DNA of 9,208 nt from JBBUEO01 sp038056915 (lineage in GTDB: Bacteria > Patescibacteriota > UBA1384 > UBA12157 > JAENIV01), in the NCBI GenBank assembly GCA_038056915.1, contig JBBUEO010000002.1, positions 1 to 9,208 on the forward strand, given 5' to 3'. The notes below the pieces were generated by a model. The model did no database searches. It was not told the origin of the DNA and saw only the letters and a list, made by a program, of their open reading frames with translations. This document shows, in pieces, positions 1-5,409 of the stretch (the stretch's first letter is position 1; each line of letters opens with the position of its first letter). A program made the translations under genes and the position numbers.

Positions 1-1142
1 ATAATTTTTGTCGGGTTTTCAACCGGAAATTTTTTCTCATCAAGAATGAAATGGTTTCTACGATAAGGCGCTACCAGTTCAGAAAGCTTATTGCCGGTTG
101 TGCTTAAAATTTCCCAAATCATTAAAAAAGGAATTAGACCATTGTCAGTGTATTCGGTTTCTCGAAAGAAATAATGAGCTGTCATTTCCGCTCCAAAAAC
201 CGCCTGATTTTTAATCATCGTCTCTTTCATAAATCGATAGCCGGATTTGGAAATGATATGTTGACATTGGGTTTTTTGAGCGGCCTTAGCAATCGGCCAG
301 ATGACTCGAGGGTCAGAAACAATTTTTGCCTTCGGATGTTTTTCGGCAATCGCCTCTATCAAAACCGCGGTAATATAGGGAGCAGGAACAAATTCTCCTT
401 TCTCATCAAGAAAAAAGACCCGGTCGCCATCACCGTCCCACATTACCGCGAAGTCGGGCTTTCGGTTTTTGGCTAATTGAACCGCCTCTTTTTGGACTTC
501 AAGATTTTGGGGATTTGGTTCGGGCAAACCGCCGAAATTAGCATCTGGTTTGGTATGAAGCTCAATTTTTTCGGCTGGCAGGCCATCCAAAAGTTTGTCC
601 AAAACCAGACTAACCGAGCCATAACAAGTATCAAAAAGGATTTTTTGGGGCTTTAAATTAGCAATATCAATTTGCGAGCGGACAAATTTAAGATAATCGT
701 CTATAATATCGATTTTTTCAAGTTTTCCTTTAGGCCCAAGATACGCCGGCATATCGCTAAAAGCGATTTTTATTAAATCTTGATCATCACCGGGCAGAGT
801 TTCCGCCCCCTTTTTAAACATTTTCATTCCCCCATAGCCGATAGGATTATGAGAAGCGGATAAAATTATTCCGCCATCAAAACCGTAGTTAAAAACCGCA
901 TAGGAAATCATCGGATTAGTCATTTGGCCGGCATCTTTAACATTGACTCCTTGCTCCAACAGGGCTTTAGCCACGGCGTCAAACATTCTTTGGGAGGCAA
1001 CTCTTAAATCTCTTCCCACAACAACGGTTTTAGGCTTTATCCTTAAAGCATAAGCCCCGGCGATTTTTGCCGCTGCCTCTTGGTTTAACTCATCCGGATA
1101 TTTACCTCGGATATCATAGGCACGAAAGATTTTTTTGTCCAT
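1..1142 (-). CDS. Phosphomannomutase/phosphoglucomutase, 3' end cut off by the window
   Basis: Interconverts hexose-6-phosphate and hexose-1-phosphate in the cytoplasm, feeding nucleotide-sugar synthesis. Reading the minus strand from ATG at 1142 gives 380 residues open to the window edge, starting MDKKIFRAYDIRGKYP, the usual N-terminus of this alpha-D-phosphohexomutase family. Visible motifs are GRDLRVAS (about 43-50), the catalytic phosphoserine loop SASHNP (95-100, Ser97), the metal loop DGDGDR (236-241) and the sugar-specificity loop GAEMTAH (317-323, canonically GEMSGH). Full-length members are about 450 residues, so most of domain 4 with its phosphate-binding loop lies outside the window. 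A GGAG at 1148-1151 sits 5 nt before the ATG and supports this start. The gene is divergent from pyrG. The family is clear; mannose versus glucose preference cannot be read from the sequence, so no symbol (manB, algC, pgm) is given. Confidence 0.93.
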   Translation of the reverse strand, partial: MDKKIFRAYDIRGKYPDELNQEAAAKIAGAYALRIKPKTVVVGRDLRVASQRMFDAVAKALLEQGVNVKDAGQMTNPMISYAVFNYGFDGGIILSASHNPIGYGGMKMFKKGAETLPGDDQDLIKIAFSDMPAYLGPKGKLEKIDIIDDYLKFVRSQIDIANLKPQKILFDTCYGSVSLVLDKLLDGLPAEKIELHTKPDANFGGLPEPNPQNLEVQKEAVQLAKNRKPDFAVMWDGDGDRVFFLDEKGEFVPAPYITAVLIEAIAEKHPKAKIVSDPRVIWPIAKAAQKTQCQHIISKSGYRFMKETMIKNQAVFGAEMTAHYFFRETEYTDNGLIPFLMIWEILSTTGNKLSELVAPYRRNHFILDEKKFPVENPTKI

Positions 1143-1147
1143 TCTAT

Positions 1148-1151
1148 CTCC
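1148..1151 (-). promoter_or_regulatory. Shine-Dalgarno site of the phosphohexomutase gene
   Basis: GGAG on the minus strand, 5 nt before the ATG at 1142. It decides the start and shows that this gene has a conventional leader, unlike the divergent pyrG. Confidence 0.6.
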
Positions 1152-1163
1152 AATTGATTTAAA

Positions 1164-1279
1164 GCGAGCTTGTTAGCTCAAAGTGGGTCGCAAGCGCATA
1201 GGAAGGTCGCCGGCAGGCGAACCGCTCATATAAAGCGCACACCCGCCTTGCCGATGAGGCAGGTCTTTGAGCAACAAGC
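1164..1279. repeat. GC-rich block of nested inverted repeats in the divergent spacer
   Basis: The 253-bp spacer between the mutase gene and pyrG has no credible gene. Its left half is GC-richer than its surroundings. GCTTGTTAGCTCAAAG (1168-1183) pairs with CTTTGAGCAACAAGC (1265-1279), perfect apart from one bulged base. Inside lie two smaller hairpins: TCGCC-GGCA-GGCGA (1207-1220) and ACCCGCC/GGCAGGT (1241-1247 with 1258-1264, one mismatch). No T-run follows on either strand, so it does not look like a simple terminator. It resembles a dispersed palindromic intergenic element, but one copy cannot prove that. The rest of the spacer (1280-1357) is AT-rich with nothing I recognise. Confidence 0.55.
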
Positions 1280-1357
1280 GAGCCATATATACAAAAATAA
1301 TGAGTATTTTGAAGCTAAATCTCTCTCTACCCCTCAATTTATCCTATTTCCGCAAAT

Positions 1358-1386
1358 TTGACAACCCTCGCCGCCCAAGCTACTTT
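1358..1386 (+). promoter_or_regulatory. Promoter of pyrG, placing transcription start almost at the ATG
   Basis: A perfect -35 box TTGACA (1358-1363), a 17-bp spacer, then TACTTT (1381-1386), which keeps the key T, A and final T of a -10 box. Transcription about 7 nt downstream would begin near 1393, 3 nt before the ATG at 1396. The mRNA would be leaderless or nearly so, and the upstream in-frame ATGs at 1267 and 1300 would not be transcribed. Confidence 0.6.
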
Positions 1387-1395
1387 AAAGACGAA

Positions 1396-3072
1396 ATGAA
1401 AACTAAATATATTTTTGTCACCGGCGGCGTGCTATCTGGTTTGGGTAAAGGCGTCACCGCCGCCTCAATCGCCAACTTACTGCAATCACACGGTTTCAAA
1501 ATTTGGCTGCAAAAATTTGATCAATACTTAAATGTTGATGCTGGCACTTTGAACCCCCACGAACACGGCGAGGTTTTTGTTTTAGACGATGGTTCGGAAA
1601 CCGATTTGGATTTGGGTCATTACGAAAGATTTTTAAATATCAGTCTAAATAAAACCTCCTCGGTAATGTCGGGGCAAATTTATCAAGCGGTTTTGGAAAA
1701 AGAACGTTCGGGCAAATTCTTAGGTAAAACTATTCAAATGATTCCCCATGTCACTGACGAAGTAAAGAACCGCCTTTTTGGGGCGGCGGAAAAATCAAAA
1801 TGTGAAATCTTAATCACCGAAATCGGCGGCACCATCGGCGATTACGAAGGCACCCATTTTATAGAAGCCATCCGACAAATGCAATACGATGTTGGAAAAG
1901 ATAACGTCCTCTATATCCATGTCGGCTTTCTGCCATATTTGGGCGCCTCTGAAGAATTAAAATCCAAACCTTTACAAAACAGCGTCCATGACCTTCAGGC
2001 GATGGGGATTCAGCCGGAAATTATTATTGCCCGCGCCGACCACCCGGTGGAAGAAAAACTAATTGATAAAATTGCTCTTTTCACCGGAGTAGAAAAATCC
2101 GCGGTTATCCCCTTGGAAACCGTCCACTCAATTTATTTGGTACCGCTGGTTTTGGAAAAGTTTAAAATCGCCCAAATTATTAGCGAAAAACTCAAACTAA
2201 AATTAAAAAAATCGAAAAATCATCAAAAATGGCAGGCATTTTGTCAAAAAATTAAAACTGCTGATCATTGCCGAAAAACCTTAAATATCGGTTTGGTGGG
2301 CAAATATATGGAGATGAAAGATACCTATCTTTCAGTCACCGAGGCCTTAAAAATTGCCGCCACTGCCCAAGGAGTGCGTTTGTCATTGGGCTGGATTGAA
2401 GCCGAGAGTATCGAAAAACAAGGACCTCCAACCTTAAAAAAATATCAAGGATTAGTCGTCCCCGGCGGTTTTGGCTCCCGAGGAACAGAAGGGAAAATAC
2501 AGGCGATTAAATATGCCCGCGAACACAAAATCCCTTTTTTGGGGCTTTGTTTTGGCATGCAGCTGGCAACTATTGAATTCGCCCGAAATGTCGCAGGCCT
2601 AAAACAGGCCTGTTCAACGGAAATTGAGCCGAAAACCCCTCACCCGGTAATTCATATTATGCCGGAACAGGAGAAGAAAATGCTCAAAGACGATTACGGC
2701 GGCTCAATGCGATTGGGCGAATATCCTTGTTTATTGAAAAATGATACTCTTGCTTATAGGACATATTCGAAATTGGGAATGGGGAGTGGAAAATCCTCAT
2801 CTCACATTTCTCAATCCAAATTTACTATTTCCGAACGTCACCGCCATCGCTTTGAGTTCAATAACGCTTATCGGGAGATGCTCGAAAAAAAGGGATTAGT
2901 GATTCCCGGCACTTCCCCGGACGAAAAATTAGTCGAAATAATTGAAATGCCGCAAAAAATCCATCCCTTTTTTGTCGCCACTCAATTTCACCCGGAATTC
3001 AAATGCCGACCTTTGGCGCCGCATCCTTTGTTTTTGGAATTTATCCGCGTGGCCGTAAAGATTAAAGTTTAA
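1396..3072 (+). CDS. pyrG: CTP synthase (glutamine-hydrolysing)
   Basis: Converts UTP to CTP in the cytoplasm with ATP and glutamine, the last step of pyrimidine nucleotide synthesis. The product is 558 residues (family about 535-550). The N-terminal amidoligase domain has GGVLSGLGKG (10-19), HGEVFVLDDGSETDLDLGHY (57-76) and the UTP/CTP-site segment KSKPLQ (189-194). The C-terminal class I glutaminase has PGGFGSRGTEGKI (356-368), nucleophile Cys385 in GLCFGMQ, ERHRHRFEFNN (480-490) and the His532/Glu534 pair in QFHPEF. The frame is open back to 1267, but conserved sequence starts at MKTKYIFVTGG and the promoter fits the ATG at 1396; there is no good Shine-Dalgarno. Oddities are Q43 where most relatives have Pro (DPY), L193 where Thr is usual, and about 15-20 extra residues (458-477) encoded by an imperfect inverted repeat. 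The stop is TAA. Confidence 0.97.
   Translation: MKTKYIFVTGGVLSGLGKGVTAASIANLLQSHGFKIWLQKFDQYLNVDAGTLNPHEHGEVFVLDDGSETDLDLGHYERFLNISLNKTSSVMSGQIYQAVLEKERSGKFLGKTIQMIPHVTDEVKNRLFGAAEKSKCEILITEIGGTIGDYEGTHFIEAIRQMQYDVGKDNVLYIHVGFLPYLGASEELKSKPLQNSVHDLQAMGIQPEIIIARADHPVEEKLIDKIALFTGVEKSAVIPLETVHSIYLVPLVLEKFKIAQIISEKLKLKLKKSKNHQKWQAFCQKIKTADHCRKTLNIGLVGKYMEMKDTYLSVTEALKIAATAQGVRLSLGWIEAESIEKQGPPTLKKYQGLVVPGGFGSRGTEGKIQAIKYAREHKIPFLGLCFGMQLATIEFARNVAGLKQACSTEIEPKTPHPVIHIMPEQEKKMLKDDYGGSMRLGEYPCLLKNDTLAYRTYSKLGMGSGKSSSHISQSKFTISERHRHRFEFNNAYREMLEKKGLVIPGTSPDEKLVEIIEMPQKIHPFFVATQFHPEFKCRPLAPHPLFLEFIRVAVKIKV
2770..2823. repeat. Imperfect inverted repeat inside pyrG
   Basis: The 20-nt arm 2770-2789 matches the reverse complement of 2804-2823 at 14 of 20 positions, and three mismatches would be G-U pairs in RNA. 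It encodes the low-complexity loop SKLGMGSGKSSSHISQSKF, which sits just before the conserved ERHRHR motif where E. coli-type PyrG has only a short connection. It looks like a palindromic element that entered the frame and was tolerated, but that is inference. Confidence 0.5.
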
Positions 3073-3086
3073 ATATTTATGCAATA

Positions 3087-3095
3087 TGCTATAAT
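3087..3095 (+). promoter_or_regulatory. Extended -10 promoter of the coiled-coil gene
   Basis: TGCTATAAT is a perfect extended -10 (TGnTATAAT) with TATAAT at 3090-3095. The upstream -35 region is weak (TTTAAA at 3068-3073, 16 bp away, overlapping the pyrG stop), which extended -10 promoters tolerate. The ATG at 3105 begins 9 nt after the box, so transcription should start about 3 nt before it and give a leaderless mRNA. Confidence 0.7.
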
Positions 3096-3104
3096 TGGTT
3101 TACT

Positions 3105-3341
3105 ATGACAAAGAAAAAAGCCACAATTGAAACTCTCGATAAAAAAATCGACATTCTAACAACAAGAATTGATGCCTTGACGGATTTAGTTGATAAACTG
3201 GCAATGGCGACAAAAAATGGTTTTGATATTATGGAGGAAAGGTTTAAAAGAATGGATCGAAGATTTGATGTTTTAGAAAAGGACCATCAAGATTTGATGA
3301 TGAAAATGTCCAATCCCGAGGCAATATCTTCTGATAACTGA
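3105..3341 (+). CDS. Small coiled-coil protein of unknown function
   Basis: A 78-residue charged protein without a signal peptide or membrane segment. After a basic start (MTKKKATIE), residues about 8-35 (LDKKIDILTTRIDALTDLVD) and 43-68 (IMEERFKRMDRRFDVLEKDH) show hydrophobic residues in heptad-like spacing, so a helical, probably oligomeric coiled coil is expected. I do not recognise a named family; similar short coiled-coil proteins are common in Patescibacteria, and nothing here identifies a function. It lies 32 bp after pyrG but has its own strong promoter, so it need not depend on pyrG transcription. No Shine-Dalgarno is present, in keeping with a leaderless message. The last residues and the TGA stop fall in a CTGATAA tandem repeat. 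It converges on the VanW gene with only 23 bp between stop codons. Confidence 0.8.
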   Translation: MTKKKATIETLDKKIDILTTRIDALTDLVDKLAMATKNGFDIMEERFKRMDRRFDVLEKDHQDLMMKMSNPEAISSDN

Positions 3342-3344
3342 TAA
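3331..3344. repeat. Tandem CTGATAA repeat at the gene end
   Basis: Two exact copies of the 7-mer CTGATAA (3331-3337, 3338-3344) followed by CTAAG. The reading frame runs into it, so it supplies the final Asp-Asn and the TGA stop, with a second-frame TAA just behind. No terminator hairpin is visible in the 23 bp between the two converging genes. Confidence 0.6.
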
Positions 3345-3364
3345 CTAAGTACTTTGACTATTTA

Positions 3365-5104
3365 TTACGGCGTCGGTGTTGCTTCCGCCGGCGGCGGTTC
3401 AGAGGGCGCTTGACCGGGAATATCGGGAGTGCCGGGACCGTAAAGATAGCGGGCTGGCCAAGGGACATAAGAACTATTAAAAGTCTGTTCGTTGATAAGC
3501 TCGCCGGCCTGATTGAAAACTTTATAAGTGAAACTGGCTTTTGAGCCGGGATGGGCAGTTTCAATTTTTTTAATCTCTCCCGGCGCCAAATCCGGCGATT
3601 CGGTATAAATAGGTTCGCCCGAACCAGTCACAGCGTAGACATAGGGCTCTGTGGTTTCTGACCGTCGTCCGTCAAGGGTGCCGTAGAAACTAAAAGTTAG
3701 GGTATTTGCCCCCACCGAGGTCTGGATTAAAATCGGCGTTTCCATATCATTTAGAAACTTCAAATCCGGCCGGGGAATATAAATCGTCGCGTCCATCCCC
3801 ACNNNNNNNNNNNNNNNNNNNNNNNNNNNNNNNNNNNNNNNNNNNNNNNNNNNNNNNNNNNNNNNNNNNNNNNNNNNNNNNNNNNNNNNNNNNNNNNNNN
3901 NNTGACGCCGGTTTTGAGGGCTCCCTGAAAAATCAGTTGTCCCCTCGCCGATTTTTTCTTTAAGACCAATTGAGGCTGGATTCTTATCGCTATATTCTGA
4001 TTCAGTGACTTTGACCGGCAGCTCAATTTTGGCTTGACCGTCTTTTATCGCTTGAATAATAATTGCTGATGCTTGGTTTTTGTCCAGTTCATAACCAGTC
4101 TGGGCCAGCTGAAAAGCCACTACCCGGCCGGCTTGGACTTCAAAGCGGGCATCTTTGGGTTCTTGATAAATTTCGCTGCCGATTTTTTCCACCAGCTGAT
4201 CGATTTTGGCGGTGGAAAGTTCGGGGGAAATGGTATAAATCGTTAAAAAATTCTGGGCTATTGCCTCTTTATCGCTTTGCTCGCCCAATACCCCTTTGGA
4301 AATTTTTTTGGGAAATTCGATTAAAGAGGCAATATCTTGAGGATAAATATGAAAAGTGTTTTTGGGGGCTTTTAAAATTAAATGACGGTTGATTAAATTT
4401 TCGGTTTCCAATAATGCCATCTTTGCCGCCGCAGTGCTGACTTCTGGATAAACCGGCTCGATAAGAAAAGGCAATTGTCCTTTTAAAGTAAAACTGCCAA
4501 TTTGTTCAAGGGAAATTTGTTGATTTTTTTCCCGGGGAAATTGTTGACCAATTTCCGCCTCAATAACGCTGGCTTTTTGATCCTGAATTTCGATTGCCGC
4601 ATCTTTAGGACTTTTATCAATTTTTTGAGCAATTGCCTGAAGAAAGTTTGCAAGTTTTTCTTGAGAATAATTAAAAACCGCGTAAGCTTGATTTTTTAAA
4701 AAAACGGAACGAAATTGCTCGCTTAAAATTTTCCCCAAAGAGCCGGAGCGGCCAACCTCAAAAAGTTTTGTTAAAGTTTCTGAATTTCTTTGTTCAAAAT
4801 TAACTTCTAAATCCTTTAATGATAGCTGATTTATTTCATCTTGATAACTATAGCTTAAACTCTCATCTTGAATAGTATTTTCCAAGTCTAAAAGAGTTGA
4901 TTGAGCGTCCTGATAATTTTTGCCGCCGAAGTTTATACCCCCGATATAGGTATGAGGAAAAATCCGCTTGTTATAGGCAAGATTAAATCCTAAAAACAAA
5001 ATTGCCGCTAACAACAAAATAGAGCCGAAAATTATGGCGATTTGTTTTATCAATCGACTTGTAATGACTTTTTTAAAGATTTTTTTAAGATTTTTACTTG
5101 CCAT
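3365..5104 (-). CDS. VanW-family membrane-anchored cell-wall protein, core lost in an assembly gap
   Basis: Probably acts outside the membrane on or near the cell wall; the VanW family's biochemical role is unknown, and the name alone does not mean vancomycin resistance. The N-terminus is basic, then one membrane segment (about 21-43). Two PG_binding_4-like units follow, recognisable by matching stretches SPKDAAIEIQDQKASVIEAE (165-184) and EPKDARFEVQAGRVVAFQLA (315-334). The VanW domain opens with DFSGSPQNRR(H) (391-401), is interrupted by the 100-N gap, and resumes at VGMDATIYIPRPDLKF. A C-terminal G5-like beta region (about 500-556, ending SYVPWPARYLYGPGT) and a Pro-rich tail complete it. 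Related proteins have roughly 95 residues where the gap allows 33, so the true gene is probably longer than shown. The start ATG overlaps the end of the upstream 73-residue gene by 11 bp, suggesting translational coupling. Confidence 0.88.
   Translation of the reverse strand: MASKNLKKIFKKVITSRLIKQIAIIFGSILLLAAILFLGFNLAYNKRIFPHTYIGGINFGGKNYQDAQSTLLDLENTIQDESLSYSYQDEINQLSLKDLEVNFEQRNSETLTKLFEVGRSGSLGKILSEQFRSVFLKNQAYAVFNYSQEKLANFLQAIAQKIDKSPKDAAIEIQDQKASVIEAEIGQQFPREKNQQISLEQIGSFTLKGQLPFLIEPVYPEVSTAAAKMALLETENLINRHLILKAPKNTFHIYPQDIASLIEFPKKISKGVLGEQSDKEAIAQNFLTIYTISPELSTAKIDQLVEKIGSEIYQEPKDARFEVQAGRVVAFQLAQTGYELDKNQASAIIIQAIKDGQAKIELPVKVTESEYSDKNPASIGLKEKIGEGTTDFSGSPQNRRXXXXXXXXXXXXXXXXXXXXXXXXXXXXXXXXXXVGMDATIYIPRPDLKFLNDMETPILIQTSVGANTLTFSFYGTLDGRRSETTEPYVYAVTGSGEPIYTESPDLAPGEIKKIETAHPGSKASFTYKVFNQAGELINEQTFNSSYVPWPARYLYGPGTPDIPGQAPSEPPPAEATPTP
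3803..3902. other. Assembly gap, exactly 100 N
   Basis: A run of exactly 100 N, the usual placeholder for a gap of unknown size. Both sides belong to the same VanW gene and happen to remain in one frame across it. Comparison with the family's layout suggests that nearer 285 bp is missing. Confidence 0.97.
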
Positions 5105-5315
5105 TTAAGATTTCTTCCAAAATCATTTTGGCTAATTTTTTTTCTTGAATAATACCGGATTCTGAATCTAATAAAAAAAGCTTAAGATTTTCGCCAATTT
5201 TAAGGGAAGCAGGAATAAATTCTTCAGGGATAAGAATCTTCTGACCTTCAATCTCAATTTCCGCCCTTTTACCATTTTTTGCGATTAATTTTGCCGATAA
5301 ACCTTTAATGGTCAT
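5094..5315 (-). CDS. Small 73-residue protein, possibly a beta-barrel (DUF3006-like)
   Basis: Not confidently recognised. The sequence MTIKGLSAKLIAKNGKRAEI then EIEGQKILIPEEFIPASLKI reads as alternating short beta strands with a glycine turn, followed by a lysine-rich helix ending KMILEEILNGK. The pattern of a nucleic-acid- or ligand-binding-sized small barrel, with an IPEEFIP segment, resembles DUF3006-type small proteins, but this is a weak inference. It has no signal peptide or membrane segment, so it is probably cytoplasmic. The TAA stop lies inside the first codons of the VanW gene (11-bp overlap), which implies co-transcription and coupled translation and makes it a candidate partner or regulator of VanW. 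The start is the first ATG; the nearest GGAG is about 11 nt upstream, longer than usual. It lies 94 bp after hppA. Confidence 0.72.
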   Translation of the reverse strand: MTIKGLSAKLIAKNGKRAEIEIEGQKILIPEEFIPASLKIGENLKLFLLDSESGIIQEKKLAKMILEEILNGK

Positions 5316-5330
5316 AAGTCGCTTCGCTCC

Positions 5331-5406
5331 ACTACGAAATACAAATCAGTACTAAAATACGAAAAAGAAAGATTTTGTATTTTTGTATTATTTTGTATTT
5401 TGTAGT
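5331..5406. repeat. Inverted repeat in the hppA/73-residue gene spacer
   Basis: ACTACGAAATACAAA (5331-5345) is complementary to TTTGTATTTTGTAGT (5392-5406) at 14 of 15 positions; the odd pair is G-U if the plus strand is transcribed and A-C if the minus strand is. The 46-nt interior carries several TTTTGTATT-like units and a further AAAATAC/GTATTTT pairing, so most of the spacer could fold. It is not homologous by eye to the two AATTCTAA-type elements further right, and it lacks a GC-rich stem with a U-tract, so a terminator is unlikely. Confidence 0.6.
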
Positions 5407-5409
5407 AGT

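Noticed and set aside
174..476. Plus-strand 100-residue frame
   Set aside because: It lies antisense to the conserved phosphohexomutase and has no recognisable sequence or start signals. The same reasoning removes the frames at 1170-1361, 4063-4392, 4502-4699, 6536-6724, 7663-7878 and 8159-8401.
1195..1264. tRNA-like segment (GGTTCG on the minus strand)
   Set aside because: No acceptor stem, anticodon arm or D arm can be placed around it; the pairing seen belongs to the inverted repeats.
1267..1395. N-terminal extension of 43 residues on PyrG
   Set aside because: The extension is low-complexity, unlike any PyrG N-terminus, and overlaps the inverted-repeat block; the promoter at 1358-1386 places transcription start after it.
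3342..3364. Bidirectional terminator between the converging genes
   Set aside because: The 23 bp contain no stem-loop or T-run on either strand.
3803..3902. Frameshift or pseudogene of the VanW gene
   Set aside because: Both sides read as good VanW sequence and remain in frame; the missing centre is explained by the gap, not by decay.
3706..4026. Open frames on both strands spanning the N run
   Set aside because: They are open only because N codons cannot be stops; the VanW frame carries recognisable domain sequence on both sides.
3365..5104. Vancomycin resistance function
   Set aside because: The VanW name comes from a resistance cluster, but the family is widespread and no van ligase, dehydrogenase or dipeptidase genes are nearby.
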